A stretch of DNA of 64,000 nt from Kaistella sp. (GCA_019459085.1 JAIBEW010000026.1:1-64000); one strand, 5' to 3'; shown: positions 6,429-15,338, counted from the stretch's first letter. A program made the numbers and translations. The notes: a model not told the origin generated them from the sequence alone.

Positions 6429-6460
6429 CAAAAGAACCACAGCTGATCGGTGGTTCTTTT
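6429..6460 (-). terminator. Intrinsic terminator after the DUF1501 gene
   Basis: AAAAGAACCAC (6430-6440) pairs with GTGGTTCTTTT (6450-6460) over a 9-base loop. On the minus strand it starts at the stop codon and ends in a T-rich run. Confidence 0.75.
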
Positions 6461-7646
6461 ATACAAAGTCATAAATTCCGTTTTTCCAGCCTAAAATTTT
6501 GGAGGAATCGGCACCCAGCCAGTTTTTCAAAACGGTTGCGTACACTTTCCGGAAATCTTCAGTGTAAATCAGATCCCCGTCATTGAGGTTTTCCAAATCG
6601 GGCAAAGGGTTGAGCATTCCTTTCTTTTTTAATCCACCTGAGACCAAAAACATCTGATTTGCGGTGCCGTGGTCTGTTCCTTTGCTGGCATTTTGGGAAA
6701 CACGCCGGCCGAATTCGGAGAACGTCATGATTAAAACATCCTTAAATCTTCCCTGGGATTTTAAATCTTTTACAAAGGCTTTCACGGCTTCATTGATTTC
6801 GGAAAAAAGCTGGGACTGTTTTTGATTCTGATTCACATGGGTATCAAAACTTCCGACGGAAAGGTAATACACTTTCGTATTGATATCAGAATTAATGAGG
6901 GAAGCAATGTTCTTAAAATCCTTTCCTAAAGCCGAATCGGGATACGTTGCGGTAGTGGCTTTCGCCTTGCTTTTTTCAAAAATATATCCGGCATTGCTGA
7001 TGGTAGAACCCATCGTCTGGTAAAGATATTCTACCGTTTCATCGTCGTGATGATGGGTATCGTAAAGCGATTTGAAGTATTTTTCCTGCGAAGTCTGATA
7101 CAGTCTTTTTGGATCTTTGAAGGCAAAGGCTTTTTTCTCTTTCCCTTTCAGCGCCAAACTCAACATGTCGTCAATTTCGAGTGCCTGTGTCGGATGATCG
7201 CAACGGTAACAGGCTTCATCGAGGTATCTTCCGACCCAGCCTGTTTCTAAAAATTCGTCGCTTTTGCTGGCGGAATGCCAAATATCCATACTTCTGAAAT
7301 GCGATTTGTCCGCATTTGGATAGCCTACATTATTCATAACGGCAAGCTCCCCTCCGTCAAAAAGTTCTTTAAAATAGCTTAGACTGGGATTGATTCCTGC
7401 TTCATCACTGAGACACAGGGAATCTTTGATCGCAATGGTCGCTCTTTCCCGAAAATAAATATCGTTTTGCGTGGGGATAATGGTGTTTAAACCATCATTT
7501 CCGCCACTGAACTGGAGGACTACCAATATCCTGTTTTCTTTGTCCAGAACGTCGGGCAAAGTCATGGCCTGCAGAAAATTGGGAATCATGAGAGAAGCCG
7601 CAGCCAAAGAAGATACTTTGAGAAAATCTCGTCTTTTGATTAACAT
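6459..7646 (-). CDS. DUF1501 family protein
   Basis: A 395-residue DUF1501 protein. Residues 1-25 look like a Tat signal (KRRDFLKVSSLAAASL: twin Arg followed by a hydrophobic stretch), so export in folded form is likely. The sulfatase/alkaline-phosphatase-like core is visible as VLQFSGGNDGLNTIIP near residue 45, SHFRSMDIWHSAS near 120, and TFSEFGRRVSQNASKGTDHG near 315. Substrate is not known. It sits 49 bp after the DUF1800 gene on the same strand; DUF1800-DUF1501 pairs are widespread in Bacteroidota and Planctomycetes and are presumed to act together in the envelope. Confidence 0.9.
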   Translation of the reverse strand: MLIKRRDFLKVSSLAAASLMIPNFLQAMTLPDVLDKENRILVVLQFSGGNDGLNTIIPTQNDIYFRERATIAIKDSLCLSDEAGINPSLSYFKELFDGGELAVMNNVGYPNADKSHFRSMDIWHSASKSDEFLETGWVGRYLDEACYRCDHPTQALEIDDMLSLALKGKEKKAFAFKDPKRLYQTSQEKYFKSLYDTHHHDDETVEYLYQTMGSTISNAGYIFEKSKAKATTATYPDSALGKDFKNIASLINSDINTKVYYLSVGSFDTHVNQNQKQSQLFSEINEAVKAFVKDLKSQGRFKDVLIMTFSEFGRRVSQNASKGTDHGTANQMFLVSGGLKKKGMLNPLPDLENLNDGDLIYTEDFRKVYATVLKNWLGADSSKILGWKNGIYDFV

Positions 7647-7695
7647 ATTTCAGAAATTAGAGGTTAGGATTTATCGAGGGATTTGCAACGCATCA

Positions 7696-9069
7696 TTAAC
7701 AAAGCTGAAATTCCGGTGTTGACATGAGGTTGATTATTTTTTGTTGTACCGAATTATTGGAAAACTGTTCCGAAGTTTTTTCAGAAAGTGACTTGCTTTT
7801 CTGAAGTAAAATAGTGATGGGTTCTTTATCTTTAAAAACCTCTTCCACCGCAAGCCAGTCGATTGAAATATTGGGGTTTTTAAAATTTTTATAATTCTGC
7901 GCATTTTTCATCCCCATTTCTACATCATCGTCACTTTTGGGTTTAAATTCTAAGGGTCTTAAACCCGACCAGATCTGGGGGATCTGCAATCTTAACATTA
8001 AAGTAGAACTGTCGATCCAGGCTTTCCCGGAAGGCCAACCGGCCACATTCGGCGGATAAAGCAGCATTTGTCCCAGCAATTTTTGATAGACAATTAAATT
8101 TTCGGGTTTTTCAATCTGCATGGGAAGAATGCGCATGATTCCTGCCATGAGTTCGATGGGTGATTTTATTTTTGCTCCAATATTTTCCGGGCTGTAAAAC
8201 CATTTTGCGGTGAATATTTCAGTCATCAAATCTTTAAGATCATACTTTGATGCATAGAACCGACCGCTTAAATGCTCAATAATATTGGCATCCGGTTTTT
8301 CGTTGACAAAAAATTGATAAATTTTAGTAACAATAAATCGGGCACATGCTTTTTGATCCAGAATAATGTTTAAAACATCGTTTCCATCAAAATTTCCTGT
8401 TTTGCCCAAAAATGTTTTGGCGCCAAAATCATGTTGTTTCGGTCTTTCGAAAAAACTTCCGTCGGGAAGAAAACTCCAGCCGGTAAAGGCACGCGCACCT
8501 TCCTGAACATCTTTTTCAGTGTAATTACCGCGGCCCAAGGTAAAAAGTTCCATGACTTCGCGGGCGAAATTTTCGTTGGGATGGCCTTTTTTATTCTGCT
8601 GATTATTGAGAAACTGCAGCATGGCGGGAGTTTGGGAAACTGCCCGGAGCAAATCGCCAAAATTCCCGAGGGCTTTTTCGCGGATGGTATTTAAAAGCTG
8701 AAGATTGAATCTGGAGTTTACAATTCGGGTTGCAAAATGACCATGCCAGAAAAAGGCCATTTTTTCCCGCAACTGATCTTCGGAATATACCATCTGATCA
8801 AAAAAGGCGAGGTTAATCTCCTGATTGCTTTTTCGGTTTTTCTGAAGAAAGGTTTTTTTGGCTTCCGCATCGAGTTTTGCGATTTGCTGATACTCTACAT
8901 TTTCGGGGGCGACTTTTAATTCAAGAGGTTTGAAGGGATAATCTGCGGCTAAATTCTTCCAGATTTCGGTGAGGGACCGGCCGGCTAAATTTTCTATCTG
9001 AGAAAGATTTGACCCAAAACCGGCACGTAAAAGCAGATGTTTGTTTTCTTGAAGTGGGGAAACACTCAT
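7696..9069 (-). CDS. DUF1800 family protein
   Basis: A 457-residue DUF1800 protein, first gene of a two-gene unit with DUF1501. Typical blocks seen: LLLRAGFGSNLSQIENLAG at the start, MAFFWHGHFATR (about 105-116), NFAREVMELFTLGRGNYTEKDVQEGARAFTGW (about 165-196, a family hallmark), and PPNVAGWPSGKAWID (about 335-349). No signal peptide is apparent at the ATG at 9067-9069, which is common for this family annotation. Function unknown; association with the Tat-exported DUF1501 partner suggests an envelope or polymer-related role. Confidence 0.9.
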   Translation of the reverse strand: MSVSPLQENKHLLLRAGFGSNLSQIENLAGRSLTEIWKNLAADYPFKPLELKVAPENVEYQQIAKLDAEAKKTFLQKNRKSNQEINLAFFDQMVYSEDQLREKMAFFWHGHFATRIVNSRFNLQLLNTIREKALGNFGDLLRAVSQTPAMLQFLNNQQNKKGHPNENFAREVMELFTLGRGNYTEKDVQEGARAFTGWSFLPDGSFFERPKQHDFGAKTFLGKTGNFDGNDVLNIILDQKACARFIVTKIYQFFVNEKPDANIIEHLSGRFYASKYDLKDLMTEIFTAKWFYSPENIGAKIKSPIELMAGIMRILPMQIEKPENLIVYQKLLGQMLLYPPNVAGWPSGKAWIDSSTLMLRLQIPQIWSGLRPLEFKPKSDDDVEMGMKNAQNYKNFKNPNISIDWLAVEEVFKDKEPITILLQKSKSLSEKTSEQFSNNSVQQKIINLMSTPEFQLC

Positions 9070-9235
9070 GGTACAATTTGAGGGTTTGATGATAAGTTTT
9101 AAAAGAGGTTAAAATGGAAAATACAGATAAGGAAAATTTCCTGTCGGATGAGGTGAGGAGATAATACGGGTTTTTTTTCAACCGTTGAAAAACCTTTGGC
9201 TTAATTCTTGAAACTCCATTCCGAAAATAAATATT

Positions 9236-9370
9236 ATGAATCCAGTATTATTAAGAAGAATCCTGATGTGGGTGGCGCCAATAGCCATCGGTTACGTAAT
9301 GAAAAAATACGAAGAAAAGCGGGTCCGAAAACAACAGGAAAAAGCAATGGCCAAAAACACGGCACTTTAA
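9236..9370 (+). CDS. 44-residue membrane peptide
   Basis: A small ORF with a good start (ATG 9236, AT-rich leader) and a strong terminator 1 base after its stop. It encodes one hydrophobic segment (about residues 4-21, RRILMWVAPIAIGYVM) followed by a very basic, charged helix (KKYEEKRVRKQQEKAMAK). Such single-pass peptides are common in this family of bacteria but the function is unknown. Its own terminator argues for real expression. Not recognised by name. Confidence 0.6.
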   Translation: MNPVLLRRILMWVAPIAIGYVMKKYEEKRVRKQQEKAMAKNTAL

Positions 9371-9409
9371 AAAAATATCCAACTCAGCAATGCAGTTGGA
9401 TATTTTTTT
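9371..9409 (+). terminator. Intrinsic terminator after the 44-residue gene
   Basis: AAAAATATCCAACT (9371-9384), 9-base loop, AGTTGGATATTTTTTT (9394-9409). Right after the stop codon. Confidence 0.85.
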
Positions 9410-9497
9410 GCGCAATTCTTCAGTAAAATTGAACAGATTTCTTCCTGAATATACTTTTCTTCCTAAATTTGATGAGGTAACCGCTAAATATTTCGCC

Positions 9498-10400
9498 ATG
9501 GAGAATCCACTGGAAATTCGGATCAAAATAATTCAGAAAAACCTTCAGGTTCCTCAGACCGGTGTTTTTGACGGAAAGACGTGTGATGAACTGATAAAAT
9601 TTCTTGGGCTTCAGGGATCAGGAATTAGTCTTGCAGAAAAGAAAAAGAACATCCAGAAAAAACTCGGTTTTACAGGAAAAATGGTTGATGGGATTTTTGG
9701 CGTGGCCACCCTTACGAGAATCGAATTTTTCCTTGACAAGAAACTTCCGGAACTGCCAAAGGGCGCGGTCATGATCATCTCACGAAAATCTGCTGAAATG
9801 ATCCTGGAATTCGAAATCGGTTCGCGCGCACGATATCTCTCGCTTTATCAAAATCCCATATGGCCGGAGGGACAAAGTGGCATTACCATAGGAATCGGTT
9901 ATGATCTGGGCTATACTACTCAGGCAAAATTTAAAAAAGATTGGGAACATCTTTTATCACCCACTGTTTTCAGCAGACTTAAAACCGTGGTTGGGCTTAA
10001 AGCCGCACGCGCTAAAAAGGCTTTGTCCACCGTAAAAAATCTGATTATACCGCTTGATGCAGCCCTTGAAATATTTTATACCAAATCCTTACCCGAGTAT
10101 GCTGCGATCACCGCGAAAACCTACCCGGGAATCGGGCTTTTGCCGCCCGATGCACAGGGCGCATTGCTCTCGTTGGTGTATAACAGGGGTGCAGGTACGG
10201 AAGGGGAGAGCAGAAGGGAGATGAAGAATATCCGAAAATGGATAAAGACTAAAGATCTTCAAAACATTTCGGATGAAATACGCAGCATGAAAAGATTATG
10301 GCCCAAGACCAAAGGTCTTCGCCAGCGTAGAGACCGCGAAGCAGATCTCGTGAAAAATGCATCGAATATTCTTCAGCCAAATGACTATATATTCGTTTAA
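9498..10400 (+). CDS. Peptidoglycan-binding muramidase, pesticin/T4-lysozyme-like
   Basis: A 300-residue protein with two parts. Residues 1-90 contain peptidoglycan-binding-like repeats (IQKNLQVPQTGVFDGKTCDEL and IQKKLGFTGKMVDGIFGVAT). Residues 95-300 resemble the pesticin/phage-T4 lysozyme (GH24-like) fold: a Glu in MILEFEIGSRARYLSLY, then SGITIGIGYDLGYTT, QGALLSLVYNRG and a basic RQRRDREADL end. It likely cleaves the glycan backbone of peptidoglycan. No signal peptide is visible. The frame is open further upstream, but that part overlaps the preceding terminator, so the ATG at 9498 is chosen. It is 14 bp before the patatin gene. Confidence 0.75.
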   Translation: MENPLEIRIKIIQKNLQVPQTGVFDGKTCDELIKFLGLQGSGISLAEKKKNIQKKLGFTGKMVDGIFGVATLTRIEFFLDKKLPELPKGAVMIISRKSAEMILEFEIGSRARYLSLYQNPIWPEGQSGITIGIGYDLGYTTQAKFKKDWEHLLSPTVFSRLKTVVGLKAARAKKALSTVKNLIIPLDAALEIFYTKSLPEYAAITAKTYPGIGLLPPDAQGALLSLVYNRGAGTEGESRREMKNIRKWIKTKDLQNISDEIRSMKRLWPKTKGLRQRRDREADLVKNASNILQPNDYIFV

Positions 10401-10414
10401 CCTTCAAAATTTCG

Positions 10415-11944
10415 ATGATGAACGATCTGCAGTTCGAGGAAATCATCCGCTACATTTCCGGTAAAGAAATAAAAAAAGACACCAATACAGATCCGATTTT
10501 GAAAAGGCTCCGCCTATTGAAACAGGAAGACAAAATCTTCTCGGATGTTTTTACAGAGGAAAATGGTGAAAAACTCCAGTACATTCAGTTGGTGCAGGAA
10601 GGTGGCGGTACTTTGGGGATTTCGCTTGTCGGTTTCTGTTTTGTCATGGAGTATGTCGGAATCCGCTTTACGAAACTAGCAGGAACCAGCGCCGGAGCCA
10701 TCAACACGCTGCTGATGGCCGCTTTGGGAAAAAGTAAAACAGAAGCGGTTACGCCCGAACTCTTCAGGATCATCAGGAATATGGATCTTTTTTCTTTTGT
10801 CGACGGCAATCCTCTGGCAAAAAGAATCATTAAAAGCATTATTTCAAAAGACGGCTGGTTCAAGGTTGCACTTATGGGTTATGCACTGCTTTTAGTGGCG
10901 CTCACGCTGATCTTTCCAGTTGTTTCAGCCTTTGCAATGATTGGCAAATCAGTATATTTCATCTTACTTGCGGTTTTTTTGTTGCTCACAGGGATGATCG
11001 TTTTTCTGCTCTTAAAATTCAAGAAAGCACGATTTGGCATTAATCCCGGTAATGTATTCCAAAAATTTCTCGAAAAAATTCTAGCTTCAAAAAATATTAC
11101 GAATAAATTGCAACTGGATCGTATTGCAAAATTCTATATTGATGAAAACGGCTTTGTGGAAGGCAATTCGAACTATCATTTCCAGCTTCGGGACGCAGGA
11201 AAACGGGAAAATGACCTGATCCTGCAGCAGCTGAATGAGCAGTATCACAAAAACGTTTACTATGAAAACACCCTCAAAGGTCTGGAAGCCAATTACACGT
11301 TTGTAACGGTGGATATTGCTTCTGAAAGAAAAATAGAACTTCCCGCGCATGCCGGTCTTTACTGGAAAAATGCCAGTCTCAATGTGAATCCGGCGGTTTT
11401 TGTACGTGCGTCGATGGCCATTCCTCTTTTTTTTGAACCGGTGATCGTGAGCATAGACCAAACCGACGAAAATATCATTCAAAACTGGGGAAATATTTTT
11501 GTCGGAAGAGACAGTATTCCGGATAAAGGAATTTTTATAGACGGCGGCTCCATCTCCAATTTTCCCATCAGTATTTTTCACAACAGCAGCATTGTTATTC
11601 CGCGTTTGCCGGTTTTCGGGTTGAGAATGAAAGATGCGAAGACCGACACGAGTCCGCAGATCAACTCTTTCTGGAATTATGCCGGAAAGATTTTGAATAC
11701 CATGAAAAGTAATTTTGACAAAGATTTCCTGTCTAAAAACAATTTTTACGAAAAATACAGCATTGCTGATATTGCGACTTTCGAAACCAAGGCCAACTGG
11801 CTCGATTTCAATATGGATGAAGAGACCAAAAAAGCCCTTTTTCTAAAAGGGGTTGAATCAGCTCTGGATTTCCTGGAAAAATTCGATTGGCTCGAATACA
11901 AAAAAGGCAGAGCAAAAGTCTATTTCGAAAGCAATCTTTCATAG
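10415..11944 (+). CDS. Patatin-like phospholipase with membrane segments
   Basis: A 509-residue patatin-family lipid hydrolase. The oxyanion loop (QEGGGTLGISLVGF, about residues 55-68), nucleophile elbow (AGTSAGAIN, about 88-96, Ser in GTSAG) and the catalytic Asp in FIDGGSISNFP (about 372-382) are all present. Two hydrophobic segments at about residues 150-172 and 178-203 interrupt the domain, so it is membrane-anchored, unlike plain patatins. Substrate is unknown; patatins cleave acyl chains from glycerophospholipids. It follows the muramidase gene by 14 bp, so the two are probably co-transcribed. Either of the two leading ATG codons may be used. Confidence 0.85.
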   Translation: MMNDLQFEEIIRYISGKEIKKDTNTDPILKRLRLLKQEDKIFSDVFTEENGEKLQYIQLVQEGGGTLGISLVGFCFVMEYVGIRFTKLAGTSAGAINTLLMAALGKSKTEAVTPELFRIIRNMDLFSFVDGNPLAKRIIKSIISKDGWFKVALMGYALLLVALTLIFPVVSAFAMIGKSVYFILLAVFLLLTGMIVFLLLKFKKARFGINPGNVFQKFLEKILASKNITNKLQLDRIAKFYIDENGFVEGNSNYHFQLRDAGKRENDLILQQLNEQYHKNVYYENTLKGLEANYTFVTVDIASERKIELPAHAGLYWKNASLNVNPAVFVRASMAIPLFFEPVIVSIDQTDENIIQNWGNIFVGRDSIPDKGIFIDGGSISNFPISIFHNSSIVIPRLPVFGLRMKDAKTDTSPQINSFWNYAGKILNTMKSNFDKDFLSKNNFYEKYSIADIATFETKANWLDFNMDEETKKALFLKGVESALDFLEKFDWLEYKKGRAKVYFESNLS

Positions 11945-12200
11945 ATTAAACCGGTACAGTGAATTATCATCAAAATTGTACAAATCATACCTGACAAAAT
12001 AGACAAATCGGGCGCCGAAATTCTGACAAAATCTGCATTTCTACGACATCATGATTCTTAAAACTTAAATGACTGTTTAGTTTTCAATTTATTGTAAATC
12101 AGGTATTTGTAAAATTTCTTCCTTGTTGCGACGCATTTAAAGACGTCTTTGGCATAAATTTTTCTTTTCTGAACTGATTAAAAAATTAAAATTAAAAATT

Positions 12201-12806
12201 ATGAAAATGATGAAATCAGCCATCTTATTGGCAGGGATTGTGGGAGCTTCTTTTATGAATGCTCAGGATAGCGACATGAAAAACATGCTTAAAGTTGGAG
12301 TGAATGCAGGAGTAGCAGTACCGTCTGAAAACGCTTCGGCAAATCTTGGTTTAGATGTTTCTTATCAGCATTTAGTAACACCAGGCTTTGGTTTGGGTCT
12401 TGCGACAGGTTACAACCAGTTCTTCGGTAAAACGAATACCATCAACGGAACTGAGGTTGAAAACAATGGTTTCGGTGTAGTACCGGTTGCCGCGTTAATC
12501 AGAGTATATCCTAAACAGTTCGGATTTTATGCAGGTGCAGATTTAGGTTACGGATTTATCGTTGGCGACGAAAAAGTAACGAATAACGCAGTTTATAATG
12601 CAGACATGCCAACAGGTGGTTTTTACCTGAGACCTGAAATCGGGTACCACAACAAAGACTGGAACTTCTTTGTACACTATACCAAAGTACTTACAGGAGA
12701 TAAAGGAGAATTTGCAGGACAGAAATTCAATGCAGGAACTCTAGGTTTAGGAGTAGGTTACAACATTCCTTTAGGAAGCGGGCCAGTAACAGCACCGGCA
12801 CAATAA
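12201..12806 (+). CDS. Outer-membrane beta-barrel protein
   Basis: A 201-residue exported protein. A signal peptide covers residues 1-21 (cleavage near FMNAQ). The rest shows alternating hydrophobic and polar strands with Gly/Tyr/Phe-rich turns (GFGLGLATGYNQFFG, GFYAGADLGYGF, GTLGLGVGYNIPLG), typical of an 8-stranded outer-membrane barrel of the OmpW/porin-like group. Function unknown. It is a monocistronic unit with a 255-bp gap before it and a terminator after it. Confidence 0.8.
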   Translation: MKMMKSAILLAGIVGASFMNAQDSDMKNMLKVGVNAGVAVPSENASANLGLDVSYQHLVTPGFGLGLATGYNQFFGKTNTINGTEVENNGFGVVPVAALIRVYPKQFGFYAGADLGYGFIVGDEKVTNNAVYNADMPTGGFYLRPEIGYHNKDWNFFVHYTKVLTGDKGEFAGQKFNAGTLGLGVGYNIPLGSGPVTAPAQ

Positions 12807-12827
12807 GAAAAAATCATTCAGATTTAG

Positions 12828-12857
12828 AACCTTTTCAATTCGAAAAGGTTTTTTTTA
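12828..12857 (+). terminator. Intrinsic terminator after the barrel gene
   Basis: AACCTTTTC (12828-12836), loop AATTC, GAAAAGGTT (12842-12850), then T run. Confidence 0.85.
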
Positions 12858-12883
12858 TTTCCCGAAATTGTCAAAACAATTAT

Positions 12884-12891
12884 TATCTTTG
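12884..12891 (+). promoter_or_regulatory. Promoter -7 box of glk
   Basis: TATCTTTG matches TAnnTTTG, 17 nt before the ATG. The nearest upstream TTG is only 13 bases away, so only the -7 box is called. Confidence 0.45.
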
Positions 12892-12908
12892 GTATTAAAG
12901 TTAAAACT

Positions 12909-13958
12909 ATGGATTCGGAATCAGGATACCGTCTTTACTTACCCGGTATTGGAAGTGAGCGGAATAAAAATATAGCAATTGTCGCTGCAGATGTGCGCGA
13001 AGAAAATACCGTATTCGGGTATTTCAGATCAGCAAACGGTACCGTGAATTTGGTGAAAGAAAGCACTTACTTCACTAAAAACTTCTCCTCTTTCTCTAAA
13101 ATGGCTGCAAAGTTTTTTCAGGAACACGATCTGAATGATATTGAAAGGCTCGCAGTTGCGGTTCCCGGTCCGGTAATCAACGCGACAAGTGCGCCTTCGC
13201 GACTGAATTGGGAGGTAAATGCAGAGGAAATTAAAAACACCCTTCAGCTAAAAAAAGTTCACCTTTTGAATGATCTTGAAGGTTTTGCTTACGGCTTGGC
13301 CTGTATTTCAGAAGAGGCGCTGATTCCCATTTATAAAGGTGAAAACAAGCCGAAAGGGAATATGGCGATTCTGGCTCCCGGAAACGGCCTTGGAGAATCA
13401 GGTCTGTTTTACGACGGCGAATATCTGAGACCTTTTGCCAGCGAAGGCGGTCACTCCGAATTTTCACCAAGAACCAATACCGAAGTTGAATTTTATCAGT
13501 TCCTGAACAATATTTACGGAATTGTAAGCTGGGAAAGTGTACTGTCGAAAAAAGGACTCTTCAACATTTACCGTTTTTTACGGGATGTAAAACGACATCC
13601 AGAACCGGAATGGCTCGGCGAAAGGCTTTCAAACGGTGATTTTATGACCGAACTTTTTAAAGCGGCCGTTGAAGATGATGTGCAGATCTGTAAAATATCC
13701 ATGAATACGTTTCTTGAGTTTCTGGCGCGTGAAGCCAACAACTTAGCCTTGAAACTGAAAGCAACCGGAGGTCTTCTGATCACAGGAGAAATTCCACTGG
13801 CAATGAGGGACTACATGGATAAGGACAGATTCTATCAGAAATTTAAAATCAGTGATAAAATGGAAAATCTCCTGAAGGAAATTCCGCTTTATCTTGCCGT
13901 AGACGATAGGGCGGGACTCAAAGGGGCCGCCATTTACGCAGCCTATTGCGAAATGTAA
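12909..13958 (+). CDS. glk: Glucokinase
   Basis: A 349-residue glucokinase of the Glk family (ATP + glucose to glucose 6-phosphate, cytoplasm). Seen: an ATP-binding start IAIVAADVREENTVFGYF, AVAVPGPVINAT near residue 78, LLNDLEGFAYGL near 119 with the catalytic Asp, APGNGLGESGLFYDGEY near 156 and the sugar-binding block FASEGGHSEFSPR near 178. Length is normal for the family. It stands alone between two terminators. Confidence 0.93.
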   Translation: MDSESGYRLYLPGIGSERNKNIAIVAADVREENTVFGYFRSANGTVNLVKESTYFTKNFSSFSKMAAKFFQEHDLNDIERLAVAVPGPVINATSAPSRLNWEVNAEEIKNTLQLKKVHLLNDLEGFAYGLACISEEALIPIYKGENKPKGNMAILAPGNGLGESGLFYDGEYLRPFASEGGHSEFSPRTNTEVEFYQFLNNIYGIVSWESVLSKKGLFNIYRFLRDVKRHPEPEWLGERLSNGDFMTELFKAAVEDDVQICKISMNTFLEFLAREANNLALKLKATGGLLITGEIPLAMRDYMDKDRFYQKFKISDKMENLLKEIPLYLAVDDRAGLKGAAIYAAYCEM

Positions 13959-13963
13959 AAAAA

Positions 13964-13990
13964 ACTCCGGCTGGTCCGGAGTTTTTTTTA
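13964..13990 (+). terminator. Intrinsic terminator after glk
   Basis: ACTCCGG (13964-13970), loop CTGGT, CCGGAGT (13976-13982), T run. Confidence 0.85.
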
Positions 13991-14054
13991 ATCTACATTT
14001 AAAAAAATTATTTTTTATTATCATAGGTCAATTATATATGAGAATGAAATCAGA

Positions 14055-14062
14055 TATATTTG
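14055..14062 (+). promoter_or_regulatory. Promoter -7 box of the first YceI gene
   Basis: TATATTTG matches TAnnTTTG, 21 nt before the ATG at 14084. Confidence 0.5.
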
Positions 14063-14083
14063 TGCTTATCAAATAAAAAAAAC

Positions 14084-14650
14084 ATGAAAAAATTAGCATT
14101 ATTTGCCGTCTTAATAGGTGGTTTAGCTTTTGGGCAGACCAAGAAAATTGTAGCTTCCGACGTACAGTGGTGGGGATATAAAGTAGCCAAAACCGAAGCC
14201 TCTTCGCACAGCGGAAACGTCAAAGTAAAATCCGGAACAATGGTGATGAAAGGCCAGGAATTGGTAGGTGGGAACTTCGTTCTCGATATGAACTCCATCA
14301 ACGCCACAGATCTTTCCGGCGAGTACCAGACAAAACTCAACAATCACCTGAAGAACGGAGATTTTTTTGAAACCGATAAATTTCCATTGGCTTCTTTTAA
14401 AATTACTTCGGTGAAGAAAAATGCCAATAAAATTTACAACCGACTCATTACAGGCAATTTAACTGTGAAGGGCAAGACCAACACGATTACTTTTCCAGCC
14501 AAAATCGCGTACAGCAAAGGGGTGGTAAGCCTGGTTTCAGATAAGTTTTCCTTCGACAGACAGAAATTTGATGTCGCTTACCGCTCGTCGATGCAGGATG
14601 TTTTTGTGAAAGACGAAGTAGACATGCTTGTGAAGGTTACCGCCAAATAA
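14084..14650 (+). CDS. YceI family periplasmic protein (copy 1)
   Basis: A 188-residue exported YceI-family protein; the family folds as a lipocalin-like barrel that binds isoprenoid or other long lipids. A signal peptide covers about residues 1-18 (ALFAVLIGGLAFGQ). Family blocks: VQWWGYKVAKTEASSHSG, LVGGNFVLDMNSINATDL, FPLASFKITSV, NRLITGNLTVKGKTNTITFPA and DRQKFDVAYRSS near the end. The ATG at 14084 starts just before the signal peptide. The next gene is a divergent paralogue, so the pair is a tandem duplication. Confidence 0.92.
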   Translation: MKKLALFAVLIGGLAFGQTKKIVASDVQWWGYKVAKTEASSHSGNVKVKSGTMVMKGQELVGGNFVLDMNSINATDLSGEYQTKLNNHLKNGDFFETDKFPLASFKITSVKKNANKIYNRLITGNLTVKGKTNTITFPAKIAYSKGVVSLVSDKFSFDRQKFDVAYRSSMQDVFVKDEVDMLVKVTAK

Positions 14651-14695
14651 TTTCAAATAAATTTTGGAAATCACCCATTATTCTGCGTTTTTTGT

Positions 14696-14703
14696 TATTT
14701 TTG
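14696..14703 (+). promoter_or_regulatory. Promoter -7 box of the second YceI gene
   Basis: TATTTTTG matches TAnnTTTG, 21 nt before the ATG at 14725. Suggests the second copy is transcribed on its own. Confidence 0.45.
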
Positions 14704-14724
14704 TTAAAATATAAATAAAAAGGA

Positions 14725-15318
14725 ATGAAAAAAATATTGTTATTTGCAATGATGGTGATGAGTGTTACTTTCATTTTCGCGCAGAAGAAAAAGAGTAATA
14801 CCAAAGTTTCTAAAGTAATTACGTCAGACATCAGATGGTGGGGATACAAACTCGTTAAAACCGAGGCCACGACCCATTCAGGTTATGTAAAACTCAAAAG
14901 CGGTAAATTCAATTTTGAAAAAGGAGAACTGGTTGACGGTGAGTTCGTGATTGATATGAGAAGTCTTTCGGCAACCGATTTAACAGGTGAGGATCAGGTG
15001 AAATTGACCAATGATCTTAAAAGCATCAATTTTTTTGAAGTGAAAAAATTCCCTGTTGCCAAATTTCACATGACGAAGATAATTCCGCTGAAAGATGAAG
15101 TGTACAATTATACAGTGATCGGGAATTTAACAATAAAAGGAAAGAGAAAAACCATTTCTTTCCCTGCAAGAATAAAAGTTGACAATTATTCTGTAAGCAT
15201 CGAATCTGCGAAATTCTCCATCAACAGACAGGATTACGGCGTATTTTACCGCTCGTCTCTGCGGGATGTGATCATTAAAGATGACATGGATATTCAGATT
15301 AAAGTGGCGACAAAATAA
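14725..15318 (+). CDS. YceI family periplasmic protein (copy 2)
   Basis: A 197-residue paralogue of the preceding protein, with signal peptide (residues 1-19), a Lys-rich linker, then the YceI barrel: IRWWGYKLVKTEATTHSG, LVDGEFVIDMRSLSATDL, FPVAKFHMTKI, NLTIKGKRKTISFPARI and INRQDYGVFYRSS. Identity between the two copies is moderate by eye, so the duplication is old and the ligand may differ. A terminator follows. Confidence 0.92.
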   Translation: MKKILLFAMMVMSVTFIFAQKKKSNTKVSKVITSDIRWWGYKLVKTEATTHSGYVKLKSGKFNFEKGELVDGEFVIDMRSLSATDLTGEDQVKLTNDLKSINFFEVKKFPVAKFHMTKIIPLKDEVYNYTVIGNLTIKGKRKTISFPARIKVDNYSVSIESAKFSINRQDYGVFYRSSLRDVIIKDDMDIQIKVATK

Positions 15319-15338
15319 GGTAGTCTTAAAAAATAAAG

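Noticed and set aside
6197-6472. 91-codon ORF between the antitoxin and DUF1501 genes
   Set aside because: It overlaps the antitoxin start, a promoter box, the array end and a terminator; composition is not protein-like.
11087-11581. 164-codon ORF antisense to the patatin gene
   Set aside because: The sense frame carries all patatin motifs; the antisense product has no recognisable features.
11945-12200. Small RNA or gene in the 256-bp gap before the barrel gene
   Set aside because: No hairpin-terminator or open frame of note; only AT-rich sequence, probably the promoter region.
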